A stretch of 55,990 nucleotides of DNA from an uncultured Pelagibacteraceae bacterium (lineage in GTDB: Bacteria; Pseudomonadota; Alphaproteobacteria; Pelagibacterales; Pelagibacteraceae), in assembly GCA_902560015.1 (NCBI GenBank), contig CACEKA010000006.1, forward strand, positions 1-55,990, read 5' to 3'. The notes below the pieces were generated by a model. That model had not been told where the DNA came from and ran no database searches. It saw only the letters and a program-made list of their open reading frames with translations. Of this stretch, positions 17,804 to 28,210 are shown piece by piece. The translations under genes were made by a program, and so were the position numbers. Each line of letters starts with the position of its first letter. The first letter of the stretch is position 1.

Positions 17804-18949
17804 ATGAAATTTAAAAAAATCTTACCTCAGTTTTTAACACTATTATTCATAGTTTTAATTTTTGGATTCTTCACAATGAATGCTCAAGAAAATATGGATA
17901 CTCGAGGTATCGAGTTTGGATTTGGATTTTTAAAACAAGAAGCATCATTTGATATTCAGTTTTCATTAATTGATTATGATGGCTCTAGATCTTATGCACG
18001 AGCTTACTTAGTAGGATTACTAAATACTTTATTAGTATCTTTTATCGGAATTATTTTAAGTACAATATTAGGTGTAATTATAGGAGTTGCGAGATTATCG
18101 CCTAATTATCTAATAAATAAAACTGCAAGTTTTTATGTAGAATTTTTTAGAAATGTACCTCTATTATTACAGATATTCTTTTGGTATTTCGCAGCTTTAA
18201 GAGCTTTACCTATGCCAGAAGATGCTCCATTGATTTTTGGATCATCATATATGACGATCAAAGGACTTTATACTGTTGCACCAGTTTGGAATAATTTTGA
18301 TGTATTTTTTATAGCTTTAATTATTGCAATGATAATTATTTTCTTTTTCAACAGATTTGCAAAAAAAAAACAAGAAGAAGAAGGCAAACAATATCCTAAA
18401 TTTCTAATATCACTTGGAATTTTTATAATATTGCCAGCTTCAACTTTTTTAATTGGTGGTGTTGATTTGTCATGGAGTTTTCCAGAATTAAAACAATTAG
18501 CCAAAACATCTTTCACTTATGAAGGTGGATTGGGAATACCTCCTGAACTTATTGCATTAACATTGGCATTAACTCTTTATACGGCTACATTTATTGCCGA
18601 AAACGTTAGAGCTGGTATTCAAGGCATAGGCAAAGGCCAAAAAGAAGCAGCTGCTTCAATTGGTTTGACACCGAGCCAAGTTTTAAAATTAGTTATAATG
18701 CCCCAAGCATTAAGAATTATTATACCTCCAACAACAAACCAATATTTAAATTTAACTAAAAACTCATCTCTTGCTGCTGCTATCGCTTATCCAGATTTAG
18801 TTTTAGTCTTTGCTGGAACTGCAATGATGCAAACAGGTAGAGCTATTGAAATAGTTGGAATTACAATGGCTACTTATTTATCAATTAGTTTGGCTATTTC
18901 AATGTTTATGAATTGGTACAATAAAAGAATTGCGATACAGGAAAAATAA
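17804..18949 (+). CDS. aapQ: General L-amino-acid ABC transporter, permease AapQ
   Basis: A 381-residue inner-membrane permease of the HisMQ type. An N-terminal membrane segment (about 8-27) is followed by a core with several more. The ABC-docking EAA loop reads KEAAASIGLTPSQVLKLVIMPQ near 280-301. The region around 110 (VEFFRNVPLLLQIFFWY) is typical of amino-acid permeases of this family. AapQ and AapM form the channel, driven by AapP. It follows aapJ after a terminator, so it is expressed by read-through or a weak internal promoter. AapM begins two bases after its stop. Confidence 0.93.
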   Translation: MKFKKILPQFLTLLFIVLIFGFFTMNAQENMDTRGIEFGFGFLKQEASFDIQFSLIDYDGSRSYARAYLVGLLNTLLVSFIGIILSTILGVIIGVARLSPNYLINKTASFYVEFFRNVPLLLQIFFWYFAALRALPMPEDAPLIFGSSYMTIKGLYTVAPVWNNFDVFFIALIIAMIIIFFFNRFAKKKQEEEGKQYPKFLISLGIFIILPASTFLIGGVDLSWSFPELKQLAKTSFTYEGGLGIPPELIALTLALTLYTATFIAENVRAGIQGIGKGQKEAAASIGLTPSQVLKLVIMPQALRIIIPPTTNQYLNLTKNSSLAAAIAYPDLVLVFAGTAMMQTGRAIEIVGITMATYLSISLAISMFMNWYNKRIAIQEK

Positions 18950-18951
18950 TA

Positions 18952-20223
18952 ATGAGTAATTTAAATTTTTTAAAACCAAATAAAGAAAATCTAAATTTAT
19001 TTTTAGTTTTTGGAACTTTATTTTTTGCTTTAGGAATAATTGATTTCTGTTTAAATAATTTTTACGAAAAAAATATTACTGGTTTTTTACCTGGTTTTAT
19101 AAGTTTTTTCACTCCATTAATTTTTGGAATGATAGGGCTCCATTTAATAAGAATAGAGTTTTCTGGAATTAAAATATTAGATGAATTGAATAAAAATATA
19201 AATACTAATAATTTTAATGCAGCGTTAAGTATAAGTATAATTATATTAATTATTTTTAGTGTAGCACCATTACTTAATTGGTTTATTTTAGATGCAAATT
19301 TTGTAGGAGATACTAAAGAAGCTTGTACAGGCGGTGGAGCATGCTGGGTATACATTAAAGTTTGGTTTAATAGATTTATTTATGGAATGTATCCCAACGC
19401 TGAGCAATGGAGAGTTAACGCAACATTTATTATTGTTTTAGGATTAATGGCAGCAGGATATTTTTTCCCGCTAAGATTTAAAAAATATTTAACTTTTTAT
19501 TATGTTATTATTTTACCGATTATTTCGTTTCTTTTAATATATTACTTGATATCTGGTGGTGAATTTGGATTAGAATGGGTTGAAACAGGTGCTTGGGGTG
19601 GTTTATCATTAACATTTATAGTTTCATTCTTCTCTCTAATTTTTTGTTTTCCAATTGGCATGATGTTAGCTCTTGGAAGAAGATCTGATTTAGCTGTTGT
19701 TAAATATTCATCACTATCATTTATTGAGTTTTGGAGAGGGGTACCGTTAATTACGGTACTTTTCATGTCAGCTGTGATGTTTCCAATGTTTTTACCCGAT
19801 GGAACTTATGTAGATAAACTAATCAGAGTAATTGTTGCTATAACTTTATTTGAAGCTGCGTATACAGCTGAAGTTATCAGAGGTGGTTTACAAGCTTTGC
19901 CTAGGGGCCAATATGATGCAGCAAAATCTTTGGGTATGGGTTACTGGAGACTTCATTTATTAGTAATTTTACCTCAAGCTTTAAAATTAGTTATTCCAGG
20001 AATTGCTAATACATTTTTAGCTTTAGTGAAAGATACTCCGTTAATCTTTGTGGTTGGATTATTAGAGTTAGTTGGAATGTTAAACTTAGCGAAAACAAAT
20101 CCTAAATGGCTTGGTTTTTCAATGGAAGGATACGTATTTGCAGGAATAATATTCTGGATTATTTGCTACAGTATGAGTAAATATAGTCAAAAATTAGAAT
20201 TAAAATTTAAAACAGATAGATAA
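18952..20223 (+). CDS. aapM: General L-amino-acid ABC transporter, permease AapM
   Basis: A 423-residue permease paralogous to AapQ, with an extra N-terminal membrane region (segments near 14-30, 43-63 and 88-110) that is usual for AapM. A Cys-Gly-rich loop (EACTGGGACWVY, near 123) lies in the periplasmic part. The core contains SFIEFWRGVPLITVLFM near 256 and the docking loop RGQYDAAKSLGMGYWRLHLL near 314. It forms a heterodimer with AapQ. Gaps to aapQ (2 bases) and aapP (3 bases) indicate one transcript. Confidence 0.93.
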   Translation: MSNLNFLKPNKENLNLFLVFGTLFFALGIIDFCLNNFYEKNITGFLPGFISFFTPLIFGMIGLHLIRIEFSGIKILDELNKNINTNNFNAALSISIIILIIFSVAPLLNWFILDANFVGDTKEACTGGGACWVYIKVWFNRFIYGMYPNAEQWRVNATFIIVLGLMAAGYFFPLRFKKYLTFYYVIILPIISFLLIYYLISGGEFGLEWVETGAWGGLSLTFIVSFFSLIFCFPIGMMLALGRRSDLAVVKYSSLSFIEFWRGVPLITVLFMSAVMFPMFLPDGTYVDKLIRVIVAITLFEAAYTAEVIRGGLQALPRGQYDAAKSLGMGYWRLHLLVILPQALKLVIPGIANTFLALVKDTPLIFVVGLLELVGMLNLAKTNPKWLGFSMEGYVFAGIIFWIICYSMSKYSQKLELKFKTDR

Positions 20224-20226
20224 ATT

Positions 20227-20961
20227 ATGTCAGATTCAATTATACAGATTAAAGAAGTAAATAAATGGTATGGTGATTTTCAAGTATTAAAAGATATTAA
20301 TCTTGAGGTTAAGGCAAAAGAAAAAATTGTTGTTTGTGGACCTTCTGGATCTGGTAAATCTACATTAATTAGATGTATCAATAGACTTGAGGAACATCAA
20401 AAAGGCAACATTATTGTTGATGGTACAGAAATTTCTGAAGATACAAAAAATATTGAACAAGTAAGAGCTGAAGTTGGAATGGTATTCCAACAGTTCAACT
20501 TATTTCCACATTTATCTATTATTGACAATTGTACGCTAGCTCCAATTTGGGTTAAAAAAATGCCCAAGAAAGATGCGGAAGAATTAGCACTAAAACATTT
20601 AGAAAGAGTTCAAATTTTAGATCAAGCTCAAAAATTTCCAGGTCAATTGTCTGGTGGGCAGCAACAAAGGGTAGCTATTGCAAGAGCTCTTTGTATGGAA
20701 CCTAAAATTATGTTATTTGATGAGCCAACTTCAGCATTAGATCCAGAAATGATTAAAGAAGTTCTAGATGTAATGGTTAATTTAGCAAAAGAAGGTATGA
20801 CAATGATAGTTGTTACACATGAAATGGGATTTGCTAAAGAAGTTGCTGATAGTATGATTTTTATGGATGAAGGAAAGATTGTTGAGAAGGCTGACACTAA
20901 AGAATTCTTTGCTAACCCTAAGAGCGATAGAACAAAGCTATTTTTAAGTCAGATTTTGTAA
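20227..20961 (+). CDS. aapP: General L-amino-acid ABC transporter, ATPase AapP
   Basis: A 244-residue ABC ATPase. Walker A is GPSGSGKS near 38-45, the Q-loop region is [13 protein letters not shown], the signature is LSGGQQQR near 140, and Walker B is [13 protein letters not shown] followed by the H-loop VTHEMGFA. It matches the polar amino-acid subfamily (GlnQ/HisP/AapP). It powers import through AapQM of substrates delivered by AapJ. It closes the operon; a weak hairpin with a T-run follows about 40 bases downstream. Confidence 0.95.
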   Translation: MSDSIIQIKEVNKWYGDFQVLKDINLEVKAKEKIVVCGPSGSGKSTLIRCINRLEEHQKGNIIVDGTEISEDTKNIEQVRAEVGMVFQQFNLFPHLSIIDNCTLAPIWVKKMPKKDAEELALKHLERVQILDQAQKFPGQLSGGQQQRVAIARALCMEPKIMLFDEPTSALDPEMIKEVLDVMVNLAKEGMTMIVVTHEMGFAKEVADSMIFMDEGKIVEKADTKEFFANPKSDRTKLFLSQIL

Positions 20962-20998
20962 TTTTTTAAATTTTAAGGCATATATTAAGGCTTTTTTC

Positions 20999-21020
20999 AA
21001 ACTCATAATGAGTTATTTTT
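20999..21020 (+). terminator. Possible weak terminator after aapP
   Basis: A short stem AACTC/GAGTT with loop ATAAT is followed by ATTTTT. With only five pairs it is weak, but it is in the right place for the end of the aap operon. Confidence 0.35.
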
Positions 21021-21147
21021 AAACAACTTATACTTGACAGCTTTTTTATTTATTAAATTTTCTCTCAAAATAAAAAAATTTTTTTATTGCAGTAACTTTA
21101 ATAAGTTAGTTCAATAAGTTTTTAAAATTTAATTAAGAGGGGTCTTA

Positions 21148-21519
21148 ATGGAAGATAATTTCAATAAACACTTAGGTAATAAACTTAAGCTAAGAAGGTT
21201 AGCACTTGGTTTAACTCAAACTAAAGTTGCGAAAGCTATAAATGTAACGTTTCAACAAATTCAAAAATACGAAAAAGGAACTAATGGAGTAAGTTCAATA
21301 AGATTACTTCAATTATCAAATTATTTAAAAGTGCCAATTAATTATTTCTTTGAAGATTTTTCAGAATACTTAGTAAATTTAGAAAAATCTCAAGAAGGAC
21401 ACATGAATGTTAATTATAATTTTTTAACAAAGTTATATTCAGAACTTAATGCAGATCAAAAATTAAAATTTAATAAATCTTTACAAATTTCGGCAACAGG
21501 AATTTCAAAAGCAGTATAA
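21148..21519 (+). CDS. XRE-family transcriptional regulator
   Basis: A 123-residue protein with an N-terminal Cro/C1-type helix-turn-helix (about 10-65: LGNKLKLRRLALGLTQTKVA, then VTFQQIQKYEKGTNGVSS). A short C-terminal helical region (about 95-120) probably dimerises. The shape matches a regulator group common in alphaproteobacteria. A good ribosome binding site (AAGAGGGG) precedes the start. It stands alone, between the aap operon and two minus-strand tRNA genes, so its target is unclear. The adjacent aap operon is a candidate only by position. Confidence 0.88.
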   Translation: MEDNFNKHLGNKLKLRRLALGLTQTKVAKAINVTFQQIQKYEKGTNGVSSIRLLQLSNYLKVPINYFFEDFSEYLVNLEKSQEGHMNVNYNFLTKLYSELNADQKLKFNKSLQISATGISKAV

Positions 21520-21614
21520 TTTTATTTTTATCTAAGACCTCAAAAATTAAGTTTTACAAATTCTATACACTTAAATTAGAAATTTTTTTTTAAAAATTTA
21601 TTGGAGTTTTTTTT

Positions 21615-21690
21615 TGGCTCCTCGGGCAGGACTCGAACCTGCGACCAATTGATTAACAGTCAACTGCTCTACCAACTGAGCTACCGAGGA
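21615..21690 (-). tRNA. tRNA-Asn (anticodon GTT)
   Basis: On the minus strand: acceptor TCCTCGG/CCGAGGA, D stem GCTC/GAGC, anticodon stem GTTGA/TCAAT (one wobble) with loop CTGTTAA (anticodon GTT), T stem GCAGG/CCTGC around TTCGAGT, discriminator G and an encoded CCA. Confidence 0.97.
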
Positions 21691-21740
21691 ATGTAAAAAA
21701 CTCAACTTACTTTTTTTTAGAACTAAAACAAGATTTTTTT

Positions 21741-21814
21741 TGGAGGCAACGCCCGGAATCGAACCGGGATACAAGGATTTGCAATCCTCTGCGTAACCAT
21801 TCCGCCACGTTGCC
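21741..21814 (-). tRNA. tRNA-Cys (anticodon GCA)
   Basis: On the minus strand: acceptor GGCAACG/CGTTGCC, anticodon stem GAGGA/TCCTT with loop TTGCAAA (anticodon GCA), T stem CCCGG/CCGGG around TTCGATT, discriminator T as expected for tRNA-Cys, and an encoded CCA. It lies 50 bases from tRNA-Asn, in the same direction, so both may share one transcript. Confidence 0.97.
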
Positions 21815-21938
21815 TTCTTGTTTTGACTAATAGCTTCAGATGCCTTTTTATATTAAATATTTCTGATTAGTCTATTAAATAACGATCTAAATTGATTATT
21901 GTTAATTTAGATTATTAAATTATAAACTTTAAACATAC

Positions 21939-24566
21939 ATGAGTAGCGATAAATATATACATTCTGATGTTGAAGATAAAATTTATTCTTATTGGGAAAA
22001 GAATGGACTTTTTAAACCTCAGGAAAATTCAAAAAAATTTTCAATTGTAATACCTCCACCTAATGTAACCGGTAGTCTTCATATGGGACATGCTTTGAAT
22101 AATTCTATTCAAGATTTATTGGTTAGATATCATCGTATGAATAACTATGAAACTTTATGGCAACCTGGAACCGATCATGCTGGTATTGCCACTCAAGCTT
22201 TAGTTGAAAGAAAATTAACAGCAGAAAAAATTAATAAAAATGAAATTGGTAGAGAAAAATTTATTGAAAAGGTTTGGGAATGGAAAGAACAATACGGTGA
22301 TATAATCATTAATCAGTTAAAAAAACTTGGATGCTCTTGTGATTGGTCGCGTAATGCTTTTACGATGGATGAAAATCTTTCTAAATCAGTGATTAAAGTT
22401 TTTGTTGATCTTTATAATAAAGATTTAATTTACAAAGATAAAAAACTAGTAAATTGGGATACTGTCTTAAAAACAGCAATTTCTGATCTTGAAGTTGATC
22501 AAAGAGAAGTTAACTCAAAAATCTATTATATTAGATATCCTATTGATGGAACTGACGAATTTATAACAATTGCAACCACAAGACCTGAGACAATGTTGGG
22601 GGATACTGCAATTGCTGTTAATCCAAAAGATGAGAGATTTAAATCATATGTTGGTAAAACCGTTACAATACCAATCGTTGGAAGAAAGATTAAAATTATT
22701 GAAGATGATTATGCGGATCCTGAACAGGGTACTGGTGCTTTAAAAATTACCCCTGCACATGATTTTAACGACTACGATGTTGGACAAAGAAATAATCTTG
22801 AGATTATTAATATATTTACTGAAGCTGGTAAAATTAACGAAAATGCCCCTAAAGAATATATTGGGCTTGATAGATTTGAAGCAAGAAAGAGAATTTTAAA
22901 GGAACTAAAAGAAAAAGAATTTTTTGTTAAAGAGGAAAATATTAAGAATAAAGTTCCATATGGTGATAGATCTAATTCTATAATTGAACCTTTCTTAACA
23001 GAACAATGGTTTGCTGATGCAGAAAAATTATCTGTAAAAGCTAAAGAAGTTGTTAACTCTAAAAAAACAAATTTTTTTCCTGAAAATTGGTCCAAAACTT
23101 ATTTTCAATGGATGAACAATATAGAGCCGTGGTGTATATCTAGACAACTTTGGTGGGGTCACCAGATACCAGCTTGGTATGGTCCAGATAAAAAAATCTT
23201 TGTAGCTTATAACGAAGAAGAAGCAAAAAAATTAGCTAACAAACATTATGGTAAAGATGAAGAATTAATTCGTGATCCAGATGTTTTAGATACTTGGTTT
23301 TCATCTGGTCTTTGGCCATTTGCAACATTGGGTTGGCCAGAAAATAAAGATTATGTTGAAAAATTTTATCCAACTTCTGTTTTAGTTACAGGTTTTGATA
23401 TTATCTTTTTTTGGGTTGCTAGAATGATTATGTTTGGAACAGAATTTTTGAACAAAGAACCCTTTAAAGATATTTATGTTCATGCATTAGTAAGAGATGA
23501 GAAGGGTCAAAAAATGTCTAAATCAAAAGGGAATGTTATTGATCCATTAGATTTAATTGAAAAATATAGTGCAGATGCGTTAAGATTTACTCTTCTTTCA
23601 ATGGCATCTCCTGGTACAGATGTAAAACTCTCTGAAGATAGAGTTAAAGGATATAGAAATTTTTTAAATAAACTTTGGAATGCTAATAATTTTTTAATCA
23701 CTAATGAATGTGATTTTACTGATATTGATAAGATCCCAAGTTTAAAAGTTAATATTAATAAGTGGATTTATGCAGAATTAATTGAGACAAAGTCTAAAAT
23801 CGAGAAAAACTTAGAAGATTACAGATTTGATGAGGCTGCTAAAAATGCTTATCAGTTTGCGTGGCACTCTTATTGTGATTGGTATTTAGAATTATCAAAA
23901 ACAATATTGTTTTCAGATAATGAAGAAGCAAAAAATGAAGTTAAAAAAGTTTCAAGTTATATATTCAAACAAATATTGAAATTATTACATCCATTTATAC
24001 CTTTTGTTACTGAGGAAATTTGGCTTAAGAATAAATTTGATAACTCTGGCAAAGATTATTTAATGCTTGCTAATTGGCCTACTGGAGAAATTAATAAAGA
24101 TGCTAGTACAGAACAAGTTGAAAATATCATTAGTATAATATCTGAAATAAGATCTTTTAAGAATGAACTTAATGTTGGACCTGGCTCATTTATAGACATG
24201 TCTATAAATAATATTAATGACAATCAAAAAAAATTTATTAATGAAAATGAAGTTATTCTTAAAAAATTAGGAAGAATAAATAATATTTTAAGTGATGATT
24301 TGGATAAACCTGCTGCAACTATGGTTGTTTCAGGTGATTTGTTTAAGATTTATTTTGATAAAGATGTTGACTTAAAACTTATAAAGGAAAATTTGACTAA
24401 TAAGCAAAATAGAATTCAAGATGAAATGAATAAAATATCTCAAAGACTAGAAAATAAAAGTTTTGTAGATAGAGCGCCAAAAGAGATTGTTGAACAGGAA
24501 AAAACTAATTATAATAATTTGAAGAACGATATTGATAAAATATTAGTAACTATAAAGGGTATATAA
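21939..24566 (+). CDS. valS: Valyl-tRNA synthetase
   Basis: An 875-residue class I synthetase that charges tRNA-Val. The HIGH-type motif is HMGH in [16 protein letters not shown] (near 39-54), and KMSKS is at about 525. The editing (CP1) domain between them contains [13 protein letters not shown]. The anticodon-binding domain includes WADAEKL-like and [11 protein letters not shown] stretches. A C-terminal charged helix (about 810-875) is the coiled coil typical of ValRS. The start at 21939 lacks an obvious ribosome binding site but gives a normal N-terminus. The stop overlaps the ilvD start by one base. Confidence 0.96.
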   Translation: MSSDKYIHSDVEDKIYSYWEKNGLFKPQENSKKFSIVIPPPNVTGSLHMGHALNNSIQDLLVRYHRMNNYETLWQPGTDHAGIATQALVERKLTAEKINKNEIGREKFIEKVWEWKEQYGDIIINQLKKLGCSCDWSRNAFTMDENLSKSVIKVFVDLYNKDLIYKDKKLVNWDTVLKTAISDLEVDQREVNSKIYYIRYPIDGTDEFITIATTRPETMLGDTAIAVNPKDERFKSYVGKTVTIPIVGRKIKIIEDDYADPEQGTGALKITPAHDFNDYDVGQRNNLEIINIFTEAGKINENAPKEYIGLDRFEARKRILKELKEKEFFVKEENIKNKVPYGDRSNSIIEPFLTEQWFADAEKLSVKAKEVVNSKKTNFFPENWSKTYFQWMNNIEPWCISRQLWWGHQIPAWYGPDKKIFVAYNEEEAKKLANKHYGKDEELIRDPDVLDTWFSSGLWPFATLGWPENKDYVEKFYPTSVLVTGFDIIFFWVARMIMFGTEFLNKEPFKDIYVHALVRDEKGQKMSKSKGNVIDPLDLIEKYSADALRFTLLSMASPGTDVKLSEDRVKGYRNFLNKLWNANNFLITNECDFTDIDKIPSLKVNINKWIYAELIETKSKIEKNLEDYRFDEAAKNAYQFAWHSYCDWYLELSKTILFSDNEEAKNEVKKVSSYIFKQILKLLHPFIPFVTEEIWLKNKFDNSGKDYLMLANWPTGEINKDASTEQVENIISIISEIRSFKNELNVGPGSFIDMSINNINDNQKKFINENEVILKKLGRINNILSDDLDKPAATMVVSGDLFKIYFDKDVDLKLIKENLTNKQNRIQDEMNKISQRLENKSFVDRAPKEIVEQEKTNYNNLKNDIDKILVTIKGI

Positions 24567-26284
24567 TGGCAAAATTTAATAAAAAGAAACTTCCAAGCAG
24601 ACATACATCATTAGGAGCAGACAGAGCTCCTCACAGATCATTTTATTATGCAATGGGTGAAACTGAAAAAGATGTAGCAAAACCATTTGTTGGTGTTGTA
24701 TCAACTTGGAATGAAGCTGCTCCTTGTAATATTGCCCTTATGAGACAAGCTCAGTCTGTTAAAAAGGGTGTAAGAGCTAACGGAGGAACTCCTAGAGAAT
24801 TTTGTACTATTACAGTTACTGATGGTATTGCAATGGGTCATGAAGGAATGAAATCTTCTTTAATATCTAGAGAAGTAATTGCAGATTCAGCTGAGCTTAC
24901 GGTTAGAGGACATTGCTATGATGCCTTAGTTGGTATAGCAGGATGTGATAAATCTTTACCTGGATTAATGATGTCTATGGTTAGATTAAATGTTCCTAGT
25001 GTATTTATTTATGGAGGATCAATTCTTCCTGGAAGATATAAAGGTAAAGATGTAACTGTAGTTGATGTGTTTGAAGCGGTTGGAAAACATTCATCGGGTC
25101 AAATGTCTGCTGCTGAACTTAGAAAATTAGAGTTAGTTGCTTGTCCAAGTGCTGGTGCTTGTGGTGGCCAATTTACAGCAAATACAATGGCATGTGTATC
25201 TGAAGCAATCGGATTAGCACTTCCTTACTCAGCTGGAACTCCTGCTCCTTATGAAGAAAGAGATAAGTATGCCAAAGCTAGTGGAACAATGGTTATGAAC
25301 CTTTTAAAAAAAGGAATTAAACCAAGAGATATCGTTACTAAGAAGGCTTTAGAAAATGCTGCAACAATAGTTGCTGCAACTGGTGGATCTACTAATGCTG
25401 GTTTACACTTACCAGCTATTGCTAATGAAGCAGGTATAAAATTTGATTTAATGGATGTTGCTAAAATTTTTAAAAGAACTCCTTATTTAGCAGATTTGAA
25501 ACCAGGTGGAAAATATGTTGCTAAAGATATGTGGCTAGCAGGTGGTGTTCCAATGTTACTTAAAACTTTATACGAAGGTGGTTATATTCATGGTGATTGT
25601 ATGACTGTTACTGGAAAAACCATGAAGGAAAATTTAAAAAATATTAAATTTAATCCAAAACAAAAAGTTATGAGATCTTACAAAGATCCTTTATCTCCTA
25701 CTGGTGGTGTAGTTGGTCTAAAAGGTAATTTAGCTCCAGAAGGTGCAATAGTTAAAGTTGCTGGATTAAAAAAATTACAATTTACTGGAAAAGCGAGATG
25801 TTTTGATAATGAAGAAAGCGCCATGAAAGCTGTTCAAAGTAAAAAGTATAATGACGGTGATGTTATCATTATTAGATACGAAGGCCCTGTTGGAGGACCT
25901 GGCATGAGAGAAATGTTATCAACAACAGGCGCTATATACGGACAGGGAAAAGGAGAGAAAGTAGCCCTTATTACGGACGGTAGGTTCTCTGGTGCTACCA
26001 GAGGCTTTTGTGTGGGTCACGTGGGCCCTGAGGCCGCTCTAGGGGGTCCTATAGGCCTTTTACGTACTGGAGATATCATCGATATAGATGCTAAAAAAGG
26101 CACTATCAATGTAAGACTTTCTAAAAAAGAATTAGCTTCAAGAAAAAGAAAATGGAAACCTAGAAAGTCTGATTTTGGATCTGGTACTTTATGGAAATAC
26201 GCACAAACGGTAGGACCTGCTTATTTAGGAGCACCAACGCATCCAGGTAAGAAAAAGGAAGTTAAGGATTATTCAGAAATTTAA
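24566..26284 (+). CDS. ilvD: Dihydroxy-acid dehydratase
   Basis: A 572-residue iron-sulfur enzyme making the 2-oxo acids that precede valine, isoleucine and leucine. The three cluster cysteine regions are present: [11 protein letters not shown] near 54, [11 protein letters not shown] near 127 and [10 protein letters not shown] near 199. The late conserved block [20 protein letters not shown] (near 472-491) holds active-site residues. The gene is co-translational with valS (TAATG) and with the next gene. A segment of roughly 200 bases near its 3' part has a strikingly different, GC-rich codon choice; see the separate entry. Confidence 0.96.
   Translation: MAKFNKKKLPSRHTSLGADRAPHRSFYYAMGETEKDVAKPFVGVVSTWNEAAPCNIALMRQAQSVKKGVRANGGTPREFCTITVTDGIAMGHEGMKSSLISREVIADSAELTVRGHCYDALVGIAGCDKSLPGLMMSMVRLNVPSVFIYGGSILPGRYKGKDVTVVDVFEAVGKHSSGQMSAAELRKLELVACPSAGACGGQFTANTMACVSEAIGLALPYSAGTPAPYEERDKYAKASGTMVMNLLKKGIKPRDIVTKKALENAATIVAATGGSTNAGLHLPAIANEAGIKFDLMDVAKIFKRTPYLADLKPGGKYVAKDMWLAGGVPMLLKTLYEGGYIHGDCMTVTGKTMKENLKNIKFNPKQKVMRSYKDPLSPTGGVVGLKGNLAPEGAIVKVAGLKKLQFTGKARCFDNEESAMKAVQSKKYNDGDVIIIRYEGPVGGPGMREMLSTTGAIYGQGKGEKVALITDGRFSGATRGFCVGHVGPEAALGGPIGLLRTGDIIDIDAKKGTINVRLSKKELASRKRKWKPRKSDFGSGTLWKYAQTVGPAYLGAPTHPGKKKEVKDYSEI
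25880..26080 (+). other. GC-rich patch with foreign codon use inside ilvD
   Basis: Within ilvD, the stretch is much richer in G and C than its surroundings; by hand count 47 of 80 bases in 25981-26060 are G or C. Third positions change from the local A/T to G/C (GTG, CAC, GTG, GGC, GAG, GCC, GGG, with AGG and ACG nearby). The protein remains a normal IlvD throughout. The block encodes a highly conserved part of the enzyme, but conserved residues alone do not explain third-position change. It could be recombined DNA from a higher-GC donor. Confidence 0.7.
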
Positions 26285-27489
26285 TGAAAATTCGTACAGT
26301 TATTTTATGTGGTGGAGCTGGAACACGACTTTGGACAAATTCAAAAAATCATCAAGCAAAACAGTTTATTGATTTTGGTAATTGGACTTTACTTGGTAAA
26401 ACTTTAGAGAGAACAAAAGCATCTATTTATGATGCACCAATCATTAGTACAAATAAGAAATATTTAGATAAAGTAAAACAGCATTTAAGAAAAAACAAAA
26501 TAAGTAAATATAAAATTGTTGTAGAACCTGCAAAAAGAAACACAGCTCCTGCTATTTTAAGTACAGCTTTAATTAAAGATATTCCTGATAATCAACCGTT
26601 AATGTTTTTTACAGCAGATCATTTAATTGAAAAGATGAGTATTTTTAATAAAGCCATCAATAAAAATAAATCAAATCTAAATAGTGAAAATATATTTGTA
26701 TTTGGAATTAAACCTAAATCTCCAACAAGTGATTATGGTTATTTTTTAACTAAAAAAATTAAAGGAAATATTAATAAAGTCACTAAATTTATTGAAAAAC
26801 CAAAAGAATCTAAAGCTAAACAAATCATTAAGAACAAAGGCTATTGGAATTCAGGAATGTTTTTCTTAAGAAAAGACTCAATAATTAATAACTTTAAAAA
26901 ATACCAACCAAAAACATATAAAAATTGCATCAATGCAGTTAAAAAGGCAAAATATAAGACTAATACTTATTATTTAAATAAAGCTTCATTTATAAAAGCG
27001 ACAGCTAAATCATTCGATTATGCAATTTTAGAAAAAACAAAGCAGATTAATGCTATTAAATTAGATATCCCTTGGTCAGATCTTGGAAGTTGGAAAGAGA
27101 TTTTAAAAATGTACGACGAGAATAAAAATAAATACATTAAGAAAAAGAATGTCTATTACCGACCATGGGGGAGGTACACAAACTTATTTGAAGGAAAAGA
27201 ATTCTTAATTAAAGAATTATTAGTAAAACCTAAAGGTATTTTAAGTCTACAAAAACACCATCATAGAGCTGAACATTGGTTAGTTACTAAAGGAAACCCA
27301 AAGATTACTCTAAATAAAGATAATTTTATTAAAAAACCTAATGAACATATCTTTATCCCTTTAGAAGCTATTCATAGAATTCAAAATCCTGGGAAAAAGC
27401 CAGTTAAAATTATGGAAGCACAAGTAGGATCAATTCTAAAAGAAACAGATATAGTTAGATATCAAGATGTTTACGGTAGGGTTAAGTAG
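26284..27489 (+). CDS. Mannose-1-phosphate guanylyltransferase (GDP-mannose synthesis)
   Basis: A 401-residue protein of the ManC/CpsB/AlgA type. The nucleotidyltransferase domain (about 1-275) has LCGGAGTRLW near 9-18, FTADHLI near 115 and FIEKP near 169. The C-terminal part (about 290-401) is a cupin domain like type II phosphomannose isomerases, with HHHRAEHWLVTKGNP and EHIFIPLEAIHRIQNPG. Family members are often about 470 residues, so both linker and insertions are trimmed. It makes GDP-mannose for surface glycans. Its start overlaps the ilvD stop, and its stop is two bases from the convergent unknown gene. Confidence 0.85.
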   Translation: MKIRTVILCGGAGTRLWTNSKNHQAKQFIDFGNWTLLGKTLERTKASIYDAPIISTNKKYLDKVKQHLRKNKISKYKIVVEPAKRNTAPAILSTALIKDIPDNQPLMFFTADHLIEKMSIFNKAINKNKSNLNSENIFVFGIKPKSPTSDYGYFLTKKIKGNINKVTKFIEKPKESKAKQIIKNKGYWNSGMFFLRKDSIINNFKKYQPKTYKNCINAVKKAKYKTNTYYLNKASFIKATAKSFDYAILEKTKQINAIKLDIPWSDLGSWKEILKMYDENKNKYIKKKNVYYRPWGRYTNLFEGKEFLIKELLVKPKGILSLQKHHHRAEHWLVTKGNPKITLNKDNFIKKPNEHIFIPLEAIHRIQNPGKKPVKIMEAQVGSILKETDIVRYQDVYGRVK

Positions 27490-27491
27490 AT

Positions 27492-28010
27492 CTATCTTTG
27501 TGTGGAAATTTTTATTGGTAAATCTTTTGTAACATCAAATCTTTCTTTCTTAGTAACGTCATCAATTTGTTCAGATTTTTTCTTTAAACACCATTCTTCA
27601 TACAATCTGCAAAATGTATAAATTGCGTTATATCTATCAATCATTATGACAGTATCTAATTCACTTTTTATTAAAAACTTTACATCATATAATTCTTTAA
27701 TATTAACTTTAGTTAATACTTCTCTTGAATCAGGATTGTAATAACCTGATTGATCCTCACAAGGTGTTTCTAAAATTTCATTAATATATTCTTGAAAAAT
27801 ATTTCCCTTAATAAATTTTTCATCATAATTATTTGAATTAATAGTTTCATATATTAATTTTCTTAATGGTGGTTTGTTAGTTTCTAACCATAACTCTAGA
27901 AGTTCAAAATATATCAATTCATACAATCTTATTTGAATTGGTTTTCCTCTTACTATTTTTGACCATTCCAAAAATCTTCTTATTTCAATATTTTTCCTAA
28001 TATTTTTCAT
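27492..28010 (-). CDS. Unknown soluble protein
   Basis: A 172-residue protein, predicted mainly helical, with no signal peptide or membrane segment. It is rich in Glu, Lys, Ile and Tyr. Distinctive stretches are IRRFLEWSKIVRGKP near the N-terminus and YDVKFLIKSELDTVIMIDRY in the second half; three Cys are scattered. I cannot assign a family. It is preceded on the same strand by a 49-residue zinc-ribbon-like gene whose stop lies 11 bases upstream of this start, so the two probably form a transcript. It is convergent with the GDP-mannose gene. Confidence 0.6.
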   Translation of the reverse strand: MKNIRKNIEIRRFLEWSKIVRGKPIQIRLYELIYFELLELWLETNKPPLRKLIYETINSNNYDEKFIKGNIFQEYINEILETPCEDQSGYYNPDSREVLTKVNIKELYDVKFLIKSELDTVIMIDRYNAIYTFCRLYEEWCLKKKSEQIDDVTKKERFDVTKDLPIKISTQR

Positions 28011-28021
28011 TAGTATAAATT

Positions 28022-28171
28022 TTACCTACCAGATTTAATTTTAGTAAAACCACAATTTTTACATTCTAGGGTTGTAACTCTGTCAGTTGGATTAAAACCA
28101 TATTCAATATTAATTGTTTTGTAATTATGTAATCCCAAAAAACACAGTAGTTTTATCAACTTCAAAATCAT
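28022..28171 (-). CDS. Small zinc-ribbon-like protein (49 residues)
   Basis: From ATG at 28171, 49 codons encode a basic protein with Cys10, His15, Cys37 and Cys40 (CFLGLH, then ECKNCGFTK). This C-x4-H...C-x2-C layout resembles small phage-type proteins of the DUF1660 kind that are predicted to bind zinc. It ends with a basic tail (KIKSGR). No function is known. The regular zinc-ligand spacing argues for a real gene despite its size. It sits 11 bases upstream of the 172-residue unknown gene. Confidence 0.55.
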   Translation of the reverse strand: MILKLIKLLCFLGLHNYKTINIEYGFNPTDRVTTLECKNCGFTKIKSGR

Positions 28172-28210
28172 AATTCTGACACTTTAAATTGTTAATTTTA
28201 ATAATTGATT

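Noticed and set aside
21034..21060. TTGACA at 21034-21039 as a -35 box for the XRE gene
   Set aside because: No convincing -10 element lies 16-18 bases downstream in this very AT-rich stretch, so I do not annotate it as a promoter.
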